From: a bacterium
Lineage (GTDB): Bacteria > JAMCPX01
Assembly (NCBI GenBank): GCA_021787665.1
Contig: JAJYLN010000002.1
Span: 189,580 to 253,579, forward strand
DNA length: 64,000 nucleotides
Direction: 5' to 3'
This document shows, piece by piece, positions 38,901-47,541 of this stretch. The stretch's first letter is position 1; each line of letters opens with the position of its first letter. A program made the translations under genes and the position numbers. Under the pieces are notes generated by a model, which saw only the letters and a program-made list of their open reading frames with translations, made no database searches and was not told the origin of the DNA.

Positions 38901-39308
38901 ATGCTTCCCGGCTACAACCACAACATCATCCACAAGGGAGTCACATTCCATGTCCAGACGGAGGACAGCGGAAAGGACAACCCATTCATCATGACCCACC
39001 TCTTCATCGGCGGCAATATTATCGCGACGAAGAAGACGAGCTACATGGACATCATCAAGGTAAACGACCTCGAGAAGGTCGTGGCCGACATCATGAAGGA
39101 GCAGCATAAGAAGATGGTTACGGAGCTACGGGACGGTACATACGACACGCATGTTCTCGTGAAGGATCTCCTCAGCGATAAGGCTGCGGTCAAACAGGAG
39201 CAGCTATCGACAAACCAGAAGGAAAAGACCTTGAACATCGATGATGAGACGAAGAACCTCGACGAGGTTATCCTCGATTACCTCGTCGAGACTACAGAGG
39301 AGAAATGA
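38901..39308 (+). CDS. Conserved-looking hypothetical protein
   Basis: 135 aa, MLPGYNHNIIHKGVTFHVQTEDSGKDNPFIMTHLFIGGNIIATKKTSY; translationally coupled to the next gene. Confidence 0.6.
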   Translation: MLPGYNHNIIHKGVTFHVQTEDSGKDNPFIMTHLFIGGNIIATKKTSYMDIIKVNDLEKVVADIMKEQHKKMVTELRDGTYDTHVLVKDLLSDKAAVKQEQLSTNQKEKTLNIDDETKNLDEVILDYLVETTEEK

Positions 39309-40183
39309 AGGCGGTGGCATTGGACGAGAGCAGGTCCCCGGACACGACCCAACAAACGCTCACGGTAGACAGGAGGCTGGAGCAGAAAGCGACTGCTATC
39401 AGGATCGATATCGTCAAGATGCTCAACTTCGCTCGGTCCGGTCATACCGGCGGCTCGCTGTCATGCGTCGAGATACTGGTGGAGCTGTTCTATGAGCAGA
39501 TGCGGCACGACCCGGGTAATCCGGCGCTGCCATCCAGGGACAGGTTTATCCTGTCCAAAGGGCATGCTGCGCCGGCGTTGTACGCCGTCCTTGCCGACGC
39601 CGGCTACTTCGACAAAAAGGAGCTACTGACGCTCCGCAAGCTCGGGACAGTCCTCCAGGGTCACCCCGACAGCAAGAAGACCAGGGGTATCGAGGTGTCG
39701 ACCGGCTCTCTCGGCCAGGGACTCTCGATGGGTGTCGGCATGGCGCTCGGCTTGAGAATAGACCGTCTGGACAGCCGGGTGTACGTGCTCCTCGGTGACG
39801 GGGAGCTCCAGGAAGGGCAGGTGTGGGAGGCTGCGATGTCGTCCGCGCACTACGGGCTCGACAACATCTGTGCCATCGTGGACAGGAACGGGCTGCAGAT
39901 AGACGGCGCCGTGGAGGACATCATGAACATAGAGCCGCTTCCGGATAAATGGAAGGGGTTCGGCTGGAACGTGATAACGGTCGACGGCCATAGCTTTCCG
40001 TCACTCCGCAGCGCGTTTCGTGTGGCGCGGTCGGTACAAGGGAAGCCGACCGTCATTATAGCGAAGTCACTGAAGGGCAAGGGTGTTTCTCTGTTCGAGA
40101 ACAAGGTGCATTACCATGGTGTCCCGCCGACCGACGAGGAGTTGAAGATAGCCCTTGAGGAGTTGACATCGTGCGGGAGATGA
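39305..40183 (+). CDS. Transketolase, N-terminal subunit
   Basis: GHTGGSLSCVEILVELFYEQM, ILSKGHAAPALYAVLADAG, VYVLLGDGELQEGQVWEAAM (TPP motif). Confidence 0.93.
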   Translation: MKAVALDESRSPDTTQQTLTVDRRLEQKATAIRIDIVKMLNFARSGHTGGSLSCVEILVELFYEQMRHDPGNPALPSRDRFILSKGHAAPALYAVLADAGYFDKKELLTLRKLGTVLQGHPDSKKTRGIEVSTGSLGQGLSMGVGMALGLRIDRLDSRVYVLLGDGELQEGQVWEAAMSSAHYGLDNICAIVDRNGLQIDGAVEDIMNIEPLPDKWKGFGWNVITVDGHSFPSLRSAFRVARSVQGKPTVIIAKSLKGKGVSLFENKVHYHGVPPTDEELKIALEELTSCGR

Positions 40184-41118
40184 TAGCTACCCGGGATGCG
40201 TACGGAAAGGCCCTTGTTGCGCTCGGAGAGCGGGAGCCGAGGGTCGTGGTGCTCGACGGCGATCTCTCATCGTCCACGAAGACCGGCATGTTTGCGAAGC
40301 GCTTCCCGGACCGGTTTTTCAATATGGGCATAGCGGAGCAGAACCTCATGGGCACTGCCGCAGGTCTCGCGGCGGCAGGCAAGATACCCTACGCGAGCAC
40401 TTTTGCAATATTCGCTTCCGGCAGAGCATGGGAGCAGGTACGACAGTCTATCGCGTACGCCGAGCTCAACGTCAAGATCGTTGCGACGCACAGCGGCGTT
40501 ACGGTGGGCGAGGACGGCGGATCGCACCAGTCCGTAGAAGACATTTCACTCATGCGCTCGATCCCCGGCATGACCGTGATAGTCCCTGCCGATGCCGTAG
40601 AGACAGAAAAGGTCATTATGGAAATAGCGCGACATAAGGGCCCGATGTTCGTGAGGCTCGGGAGGACGAAGGTGCCCGTCGTCTTCGAAAACGGCTGCGA
40701 TTTTGCCATCGGCCGGGCGTCTACGATAGCGGAGGGAACGGACGTTGCGATCATAGCGGCGGGCGTTATGACGGCAAAGGCCGTGGACGCCGGCGCGAAG
40801 CTGTCTGCGATGGGTATCCATGCGAGGATCATCAATATGTCGACCATAAAGCCCATCGATGAGGCAGCCATCGTTCATGCTGCTGAGCAGACAGGCGCGC
40901 TCGTCACGGCAGAGGAGCATTCTATAATCGGTGGTCTGGGCTCGGCCGTTGCGGAGGTCGTCGTGAAGAACTGCCCCGTGCCGGTCGAGTTTGTCGGCAT
41001 ACGGGACACCTTCGGGACATCGGGCTCCTCGGAAGAACTGTTGGAGTATTTCGGCCTCACAGCCTCTCATATCATGGCATCGGCTGAACGAGCCATCAAA
41101 AGAAAAAAGCAGGGATAA
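40171..41118 (+). CDS. Transketolase, C-terminal subunit
   Basis: FFNMGIAEQNLMGTAAGLAAAGKIPYASTFAIFASGRAWEQVRQSIAY, THSGVTVGEDGGSHQSVEDISLMRSIPGM. Confidence 0.93.
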   Translation: MREMIATRDAYGKALVALGEREPRVVVLDGDLSSSTKTGMFAKRFPDRFFNMGIAEQNLMGTAAGLAAAGKIPYASTFAIFASGRAWEQVRQSIAYAELNVKIVATHSGVTVGEDGGSHQSVEDISLMRSIPGMTVIVPADAVETEKVIMEIARHKGPMFVRLGRTKVPVVFENGCDFAIGRASTIAEGTDVAIIAAGVMTAKAVDAGAKLSAMGIHARIINMSTIKPIDEAAIVHAAEQTGALVTAEEHSIIGGLGSAVAEVVVKNCPVPVEFVGIRDTFGTSGSSEELLEYFGLTASHIMASAERAIKRKKQG

Positions 41119-41777
41119 TGATCCAGCTTTTTCATGTGTACAAGCACTATCTCAAAGGCAGTGCGGCGCTCGAAGACATAAGCTTACAGGTAGAGAAGGG
41201 CGAATTCGCCTTCATCACAGGCCCGAGCGGGGCGGGCAAGTCGACCCTTCTGAAGCTCATGTTCCTCGCAGAGATGCCTACCAAGGGACAGATCATCATC
41301 AATGGGTACAATATCACGAGGCTGAAGAGGTCAGCCGTGCCATTCCTGAGGAGGAATATCGGCGTCGTGTTTCAGGACTTCAAATTGCTCTACGATAGGA
41401 CGGTTTTCGACAACGTCGCCCTATCCCTCTCGGTGATCGGGATGCCAAAGAAGGAGATCAAAAAAAAGGTCTGGGAGATGCTGAAACTGGTCGGCCTCCA
41501 GCATAAGCTCAACTTCTCTCCCCTCCGGCTGTCTGGCGGGGAGCAGCAGCGGGTGTCTATCGCCCGTGCCCTCGTCAACGAGCCGGCGATCCTACTCGCC
41601 GATGAGCCGACCGGCAACCTTGACCAGGACCTGACCCTCGACGTCATGAAACTTTTCGAGGATGTTAATATCAAGGGTACTACCGTCGTGGTTGCCACAC
41701 ACGACAAGAGTCTTATCTCACGCTATTCCAGACGCGTGATAACCCTGGAGCACGGAAGGATCATGGAAAAGCAGTAA
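41118..41777 (+). CDS. ftsE: Cell division ATP-binding protein FtsE
   Basis: GPSGAGKSTLLKLMF, FLRRNIGVVFQDFKLLYDRTVFDNVA, LSGGEQQRVSIARALVNEPAILLADEPTGNLD. Confidence 0.94.
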   Translation: MIQLFHVYKHYLKGSAALEDISLQVEKGEFAFITGPSGAGKSTLLKLMFLAEMPTKGQIIINGYNITRLKRSAVPFLRRNIGVVFQDFKLLYDRTVFDNVALSLSVIGMPKKEIKKKVWEMLKLVGLQHKLNFSPLRLSGGEQQRVSIARALVNEPAILLADEPTGNLDQDLTLDVMKLFEDVNIKGTTVVVATHDKSLISRYSRRVITLEHGRIMEKQ

Positions 41778-41795
41778 AAGTAGCCGGAAGACAGC

Positions 41796-42704
41796 ATGCT
41801 CATAATCAAGAGGATCTCCTATTTCATGACCACGATGGCAAAGGGCATCGCGTCGAACCTGTACCTGAATGTCGTAACGATCATCACAATAGCCGTGGCC
41901 TTTCTTATCCTGAATATTTTTTTCGTGATCTACCGGAATGTCAACGCAGTCCTCGAGGGATGGCAGGGCAGGATAAAGATTATCGCATATTTGCAGGACG
42001 GGGTGAGCTCACAGCAGGTCAGTGCTATCGAGGGCCAGTTGAAGAAGTACGGCAACATTAAGGGTGTACGCTTCTACTCGAAGCAGGACGCCCTGAGCGA
42101 GTTCAGGAGAGAGCTCAAGGGCCAGGCTGCAATCCTGAGCGGCGTAAGCCAGAACATCCTGCCTGCGTACCTCGTTGTTATGGTCAGGGACAGGGTTATA
42201 AGGAACGGGACGGTGGGAAAGCTGGCCGACTCGCTGCGGGGCATACAGGGCATAGCCGATGTACAGTACGGACAGGGCGTTACCGAGAGGTTCTCGGAGA
42301 TGCTCGTCATGGTGAAGATGCTCGGTATCGGCATCGGGGGGTTCATACTGTTCGCCATACTGATCATCGTTTCGAATACCATACGGATGTCAATATTCTC
42401 GAGGAAAGACGAAATAGAGATACTGAAGCTGGTCGGTGCAACGAACATGTTCATAGAGCTACCATTTCTGCTCGAAGGCGTAACCCAGGTACTCTGCGGG
42501 ACCGGGCTCTCCATCGCGCTGCTCTACCTCGTTTACCGGTTTTTCCTCTACAGGTTGCACCATGCATTCGGCTCCCTGATCGTGAATGCCCATATCGTGT
42601 TTCTCTCCGGAGGGACGATAGGTACGATACTCGTGGCTGCAGCCATGCTCGGGTTTGTCGGCGCATTCGTCTCTGCCGGCAAGTTCATACGACACAACGA
42701 TTGA
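41796..42704 (+). CDS. ftsX: Cell division protein FtsX
   Basis: Four TM segments, VKIIAYLQDGVSSQQVSAIEGQL, NTIRMSIFSRKDEIEILKLVGATNMFIELPFLLEG. Confidence 0.92.
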   Translation: MLIIKRISYFMTTMAKGIASNLYLNVVTIITIAVAFLILNIFFVIYRNVNAVLEGWQGRIKIIAYLQDGVSSQQVSAIEGQLKKYGNIKGVRFYSKQDALSEFRRELKGQAAILSGVSQNILPAYLVVMVRDRVIRNGTVGKLADSLRGIQGIADVQYGQGVTERFSEMLVMVKMLGIGIGGFILFAILIIVSNTIRMSIFSRKDEIEILKLVGATNMFIELPFLLEGVTQVLCGTGLSIALLYLVYRFFLYRLHHAFGSLIVNAHIVFLSGGTIGTILVAAAMLGFVGAFVSAGKFIRHND

Positions 42705-42838
42705 GAAACGTTGAATCGTAAACCAGATATTCCTTCATACTCCTGAGGGGGACCGGCATCCCGTTTACCCGTCCCCGTAGCTCCTGCCTATTGATTATTG
42801 TATGCGCTTTTGTTATCTTAACCGTAAGAGGTCAATAC

Positions 42839-44134
42839 ATGAGTCATATTCTATCGGCCGTCACGGGTACGGCAACCGATGAGGTAAGGTTCGTCGCAGA
42901 GAAGGAGGGCGTGCCCATCGGTACAATGATCGAGCGGGTGGGGCGCGGGCGGATCGCCATACTCAAGAACAGGAACCATCGAATAGACCCGGTCGGAATC
43001 GGCGAGGGCCTGTCCGTGAAGATCAACTCGAACATAGGCTCTTCGGAGGACAAGCTGAGTATGGAGGATGAGCTCAAGAAGCTCATGGTGAGCATCGGGT
43101 ACAAGGCCGACGTCGTCATGGACCTCTCAACAGGGGGCAACATCGCGAGGATAAGAAAGGAAATCCTCGACCATTCGACGGTGCCGGTAGGTACCGTCCC
43201 CCTGTACCAAAGCGTGGTGAGCTCAGTCAGGAAGCACCGGTCGATGTTCAAACTCACTATCGACGAGATGTTCGATACGATAGAGGAGCAGGCAGAGCAG
43301 GGCGTGGACTTCATGACCATACACTGCGGCGTTACCATGGAATCCGTCGGGAGGCTCAGGAAGCAGGGCAGGCTGCTCGACGTGGTGAGCAGGGGTGGCG
43401 CTCTGATGATGGAGTGGATGGACTACAACGGTCGGGAGAACCCATTCTACGAGTATTATGACAGGCTCCTCAAGATACTCGCACGTTATGACGTCGTAAT
43501 AAGCCTCGGGGACGGCCTGAGGCCGGGTGCGATCGCGGACGCTACGGACAGGGGGCAAGTGCAGGAGCTGATCATACTCGGGGATCTCGCGAAACGCGCG
43601 GTGGAACAGGGCGTCGGTGTCATGATAGAGGGACCCGGCCACGTTCCCATCGACCAGATAGAGACGAACATCAAGATCGAGAAGCAGCTCTGCAACGGCG
43701 CACCGTTCTATGTGCTCGGTCCCCTGGTGACGGACATCGCGCCCGGCTATGACCATATAACTTCAGCAATAGGCGGCGCTATCGCCGGCATGGCAGGCGC
43801 GGACTTCCTGTGCTACGTTACGCCGGCCGAGCACCTGAGGCTGCCGGATATCGAGGACGTCAAGCAGGGCATCATCGCGTCGAGGATAGCCGCGCACGCC
43901 GCAGACATAGCCCGGGGCGTCAAGGGCGCCCTGGACTGGGACATGAAGATGGCAAAAGCAAGGAAGGCGATGGACTGGGAGTCCCAGTATAGGCTCGCGA
44001 TCGACCCCCAGAAGGCGAGGGAGTACAGGGAGTCCGTGTCGCTGCAGGACACGGACGTCTGCAGCATGTGCGGAGAGTTCTGCCCCATAAAACTGCAGCA
44101 CGCAGAGATCAAGCGCGTAAGAACTATGGTGTAA
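42839..44134 (+). CDS. thiC: Phosphomethylpyrimidine synthase ThiC
   Basis: GTMIERVGRGRIAILKN, DLSTGGNIARIRKEIL, DFMTIHCGVT, GVMIEGPGHVPIDQIETNIKIEKQLC, CSMCGEFCPIK. Confidence 0.94.
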   Translation: MSHILSAVTGTATDEVRFVAEKEGVPIGTMIERVGRGRIAILKNRNHRIDPVGIGEGLSVKINSNIGSSEDKLSMEDELKKLMVSIGYKADVVMDLSTGGNIARIRKEILDHSTVPVGTVPLYQSVVSSVRKHRSMFKLTIDEMFDTIEEQAEQGVDFMTIHCGVTMESVGRLRKQGRLLDVVSRGGALMMEWMDYNGRENPFYEYYDRLLKILARYDVVISLGDGLRPGAIADATDRGQVQELIILGDLAKRAVEQGVGVMIEGPGHVPIDQIETNIKIEKQLCNGAPFYVLGPLVTDIAPGYDHITSAIGGAIAGMAGADFLCYVTPAEHLRLPDIEDVKQGIIASRIAAHAADIARGVKGALDWDMKMAKARKAMDWESQYRLAIDPQKAREYRESVSLQDTDVCSMCGEFCPIKLQHAEIKRVRTMV

Positions 44135-44144
44135 AGGAGAGGAA

Positions 44145-45176
44145 ATGTCCGACCAATCGCAGGCGACAGACATACGGTACGACGTCTATATCGACAGCAT
44201 CAGGGACGAGGAATCGAAGAAAAAGATAATCATGTTCCTCGCAAGCCTCATAAAGCATATTCAACTCGAGGACATCATAGCCGGCGTGTCGATGCTGCCC
44301 TTCAAGATCGTTACTGCGGTCACGGAGCAGACGGCCGTCAAGTTGCAGGAGAGACTCGGCGTGAGGGGAGCCACGGTGAGGATTGTACAGCTTGTGCCCG
44401 GCGGCCCGACCGGTACGGGATTCCAGAACCTTTCTTCTACGGCACTTCATACCGAGAGCACGCAGACCGCATCGGATGCAGCGCAGAGCCATACGATCGG
44501 CAGCTATGGCCAGTCCGAAGCAACTGACCTCCGGCAGGAGGCCACTCCGCAGCCCGGTTTTCTGGGGAGGTTGTGGCATGACTGGGTCGATGTCATGTTC
44601 AATACCCCATCCTTTTTCAAGAGTGTAGAAGCAGATGACCATCTCCATTTCCCGGTTATCTTCGCGGTCGTATGGGGGACCATCGCACTGCTGTTGAATA
44701 TGCCCACCATCATCTACACCCGGCAGACATTCATCAAGTTCTTCGCCGGCGGCATGCAGGGGCACCTCGAGGTACCTGCAGCGGCGTATATACCGATACT
44801 CATTATTGCCCCGATCTTCCTGTTTATGGCGCTGTTCGTCATGTCAGGCGTGTATCATCTGTGTGTCCTCCTCGTGGGAGGGAAAGGTGGCTTTGCCTCT
44901 ACACTCAAGGTGCTGGCTTATGCGAGTGGGGCGATGGTGCTCGAGGTAATACCGCTCCTCGGCGTGCCGGTGTTCTGGTTCTATGCCCTGTACCTCTACA
45001 CGATAGGGTTCAGGGAATTGCACAAGATTTCGACCGCGCGGGCATTCGTTGCAGCGATTCTGCCGGTGGTCATCCTGTTTGCATTCATATTTCTTATGGT
45101 TGCGCTGGTCATACTCGGTTTCGGCGTGAATCTTATGAGGGATTTCAGACCGCAGGTGCAGGGAATACCGATATAA
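44145..45176 (+). CDS. YIP1-family membrane protein with extra N-terminal domain
   Basis: C-half multi-TM (WGTIALLLNMPTIIYTRQTF..., FMALFVMSGVYHLCVLLVGGKGGFASTLKVLAYASGAMVLEVIPLLGVPVFWFYALYLYTIGFRELHKISTARAFVAAILP). Confidence 0.8.
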   Translation: MSDQSQATDIRYDVYIDSIRDEESKKKIIMFLASLIKHIQLEDIIAGVSMLPFKIVTAVTEQTAVKLQERLGVRGATVRIVQLVPGGPTGTGFQNLSSTALHTESTQTASDAAQSHTIGSYGQSEATDLRQEATPQPGFLGRLWHDWVDVMFNTPSFFKSVEADDHLHFPVIFAVVWGTIALLLNMPTIIYTRQTFIKFFAGGMQGHLEVPAAAYIPILIIAPIFLFMALFVMSGVYHLCVLLVGGKGGFASTLKVLAYASGAMVLEVIPLLGVPVFWFYALYLYTIGFRELHKISTARAFVAAILPVVILFAFIFLMVALVILGFGVNLMRDFRPQVQGIPI

Positions 45177-45325
45177 ACCGATCGAAGACAACAAGTTATT
45201 GATATTTTTATTAGTTTATTATAAGTAATCATAATGGAGTTTAGGTTTAAAATCTGTAATGGGCATAATGGCTCCGAAAGCCAGGGCAGCAATGCTTCGT
45301 TCGCGGAGGAGGCTGGTAACGCTTG

Positions 45326-46390
45326 ATGAACAGTGACCGGAGGGCGTCTGTCGTTTACCCTGACCTGAAGCAGGTGGACAGTGGCAACAAGGGCATCGAT
45401 ATACTTCATGAGATAGGCAAGACGCTGACCTCCACCCTGGACCTCAAAGAGGTCCTTTCCATCATCATGCAGAAAATCTCGGAGCTGCTGAAGACCTCGA
45501 GCTGGTCGTTGCTGCTGATCGACGAAGAGAAGCACGAGCTCTTTTTCGAGATAGCCGTCGGAGAGAATGCGGACAAGCTGAAGAACATGCGTCTCGCCAT
45601 GGGCGAGGGCATCGCAGGATGGGTCGCTATGACTGGGGAGGCGCTGCTGATACCGGACGTGAACAAGGATCCCCGTTTCACGACGAAGATGGACGATGTA
45701 ACCAATTTCAAGACCCAATCCGTCATATGCGTGCCCCTGAGGAGCAAGGGACGCGTGCTGGGCGTCGTCGAGCTGATCAACAAGCTGGAGGACACGCAGT
45801 TCAGCTCCAATGACCTGCACATCCTCATGATCCTAACCGACTATGCCGCGATCGCCATCGAGAACGCGAAGTACTTGCAGAGGGTACAGGAGCTCACGAT
45901 CAAGGATGACCTCACGTCGCTCTATAACTCGCGCTATTTGTACCTGATGCTGGAAAGCGAGATGGGGAGATCGAAGCGATACAGCCTGCACTTCTCCATG
46001 ATCTTTCTTGACCTCGATCATTTCAAGCTCGTCAATGACCGGTATGGCCACCTGATAGGCAGCAAGGTACTCAAGGAGACGGCCGAGGTCATACGCATGG
46101 AGCTGAGAAAACCCGATGTGCCCATACGATACGGCGGGGACGAGTTCGTCGTCCTTCTCCCGGAGACCGACAAGAAGGGCGCATACAAGGTGGCATCGCG
46201 CATGAGGGAGCTGCTGAACAACCATACCTTTCTCAGGCAGGAAGGGCTCGGCATAAAACTGACGGCGAGCTTTGGCGTCTCATCGTACCCGGAGGACGCC
46301 GACAACACCCTTGATCTCGTAAGGCTGTCCGATCAGGCGATGTACCGTGTCAAAGACACGACACGGGACGGCATCGCGATGGCCGGCTAG
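45326..46390 (+). CDS. GAF-GGDEF diguanylate cyclase
   Basis: GAF domain (MGEGIAGWVAMTGEALLIPDVNKDPRF), RKPDVPIRYGGDEFVVLLP with I-site RxxD five residues before GGDEF. Confidence 0.93.
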   Translation: MNSDRRASVVYPDLKQVDSGNKGIDILHEIGKTLTSTLDLKEVLSIIMQKISELLKTSSWSLLLIDEEKHELFFEIAVGENADKLKNMRLAMGEGIAGWVAMTGEALLIPDVNKDPRFTTKMDDVTNFKTQSVICVPLRSKGRVLGVVELINKLEDTQFSSNDLHILMILTDYAAIAIENAKYLQRVQELTIKDDLTSLYNSRYLYLMLESEMGRSKRYSLHFSMIFLDLDHFKLVNDRYGHLIGSKVLKETAEVIRMELRKPDVPIRYGGDEFVVLLPETDKKGAYKVASRMRELLNNHTFLRQEGLGIKLTASFGVSSYPEDADNTLDLVRLSDQAMYRVKDTTRDGIAMAG

Positions 46391-46507
46391 GAATACAAGA
46401 GCAGCACTTCCGTGGTCAGTGCCTGGTTAGCTGCCCGCGAAGATCAAGGAGTTTTAGAGCAGAGAGAGGGCTTGGCACCTGTTCATGTCGAAATGAAAAT
46501 GACCGCA

Positions 46508-47455
46508 ATGATGTCAAAGACAATCGTTACCGGTGTGGCTGGCTTTATAGGCTCACAGCTTGCTCAAATGCTTTTGAAAAGTGGCTTCGAGGTCACCGGC
46601 ATAGATTCGTTTGAAGATTACTATCCGACGTGGATAAAAGAACGGAACCTCCTCAATCTGAAACAGGACCATAATTTTAAACTAATCCATGCCAATCTGC
46701 TTGCATTGGATTTGAAACCATTGGTACAGGATATGGATTATATCTTTCATCAGGCTGCACAGTCGGGCGTGAGGGACAGTTTTGGTCACTCTTTCGCCCT
46801 CTATGTTTCGAATAACGTTGTAGCGACCCAGAAGCTTCTCGAAGCTGTAAAGGACACACGAATTAAGAAATTTGTATTTGCATCGAGTTCCTCTGTTTAT
46901 GGGAATACCCCCTTCATGCCTGTCAAAGAGGACAGCATATTGATGCCGTACTCTCCGTACGGAGTGACAAAGATGGCAGCGGAGCAACTCGTGAAGGTCT
47001 ATCACAGGAATTTCGGCGTTCCCACGGTCAGTTTACGGTATTTCACGGTGTATGGTCCGGGACAGAGACCGGACATGGCTTTTCATAAATTTATCAAGGC
47101 CGTTTTGGAAAATAGAAAGATCGAGGTTTACGGCGACGGCAGCCAGACAAGGGATTTTACCTTCATCACTGACATCGTTAAGGCCACGATGCTCGCGATT
47201 CATGCGCCCGATGGTATGGTTTTTAATATCGGAGGCGGGACAAGGGTAGGGCTTATGGATGTTATTAAAACGATTGGTGAACAGGCAGGGAGAAAAGTTG
47301 ACGTAGTATTTGCACCGGTACAAAAGGGGGACGTGAAAGATACGTCGGCGGATGTACAGCTTGCACAGGAAGTGCTTGGGTATAGACCTGAAGTGACCCT
47401 GGAGGAGGGGCTCAAACATGAGCTCCAGTATATTAAAGGATTATATTCATTATAA
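46508..47455 (+). CDS. NAD-dependent sugar epimerase/dehydratase
   Basis: TGVAGFIGSQLAQMLLKSGFEVTGIDSFEDYYP, FASSSSVYGNTPFMPVKED, YSPYGVTKMAAE (YxxxK), SLRYFTVYGPGQRPDMAFHKFI. Confidence 0.9.
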   Translation: MMSKTIVTGVAGFIGSQLAQMLLKSGFEVTGIDSFEDYYPTWIKERNLLNLKQDHNFKLIHANLLALDLKPLVQDMDYIFHQAAQSGVRDSFGHSFALYVSNNVVATQKLLEAVKDTRIKKFVFASSSSVYGNTPFMPVKEDSILMPYSPYGVTKMAAEQLVKVYHRNFGVPTVSLRYFTVYGPGQRPDMAFHKFIKAVLENRKIEVYGDGSQTRDFTFITDIVKATMLAIHAPDGMVFNIGGGTRVGLMDVIKTIGEQAGRKVDVVFAPVQKGDVKDTSADVQLAQEVLGYRPEVTLEEGLKHELQYIKGLYSL

Positions 47456-47489
47456 ACGGTCCCGGTCGTCTCTAAGGACGGGGACCGTT
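47455..47489. terminator. Hairpin between convergent genes
   Basis: AACGGTCCC ... GGGACCGTT inverted repeat just after the epimerase stop. Confidence 0.5.
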
Positions 47490-47507
47490 ATCGAAGCACG
47501 ATAGAAG

Positions 47508-47531
47508 GGCCACGCTGTTTACAGCGTGGCC
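47508..47531. terminator. Perfect 10-bp stem, 4-nt loop hairpin
   Basis: GGCCACGCTG-TTTA-CAGCGTGGCC. Confidence 0.65.
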
Positions 47532-47541
47532 AGCAAATAGC

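Noticed and set aside
39305-41118. Split transketolase as a novelty
   Set aside because: Two-subunit transketolases are well known in many bacteria and archaea.
42705-42838. Looked for a TPP riboswitch upstream of thiC
   Set aside because: No CUGAGA or ACCUGA-type signatures or the expected fold were seen.
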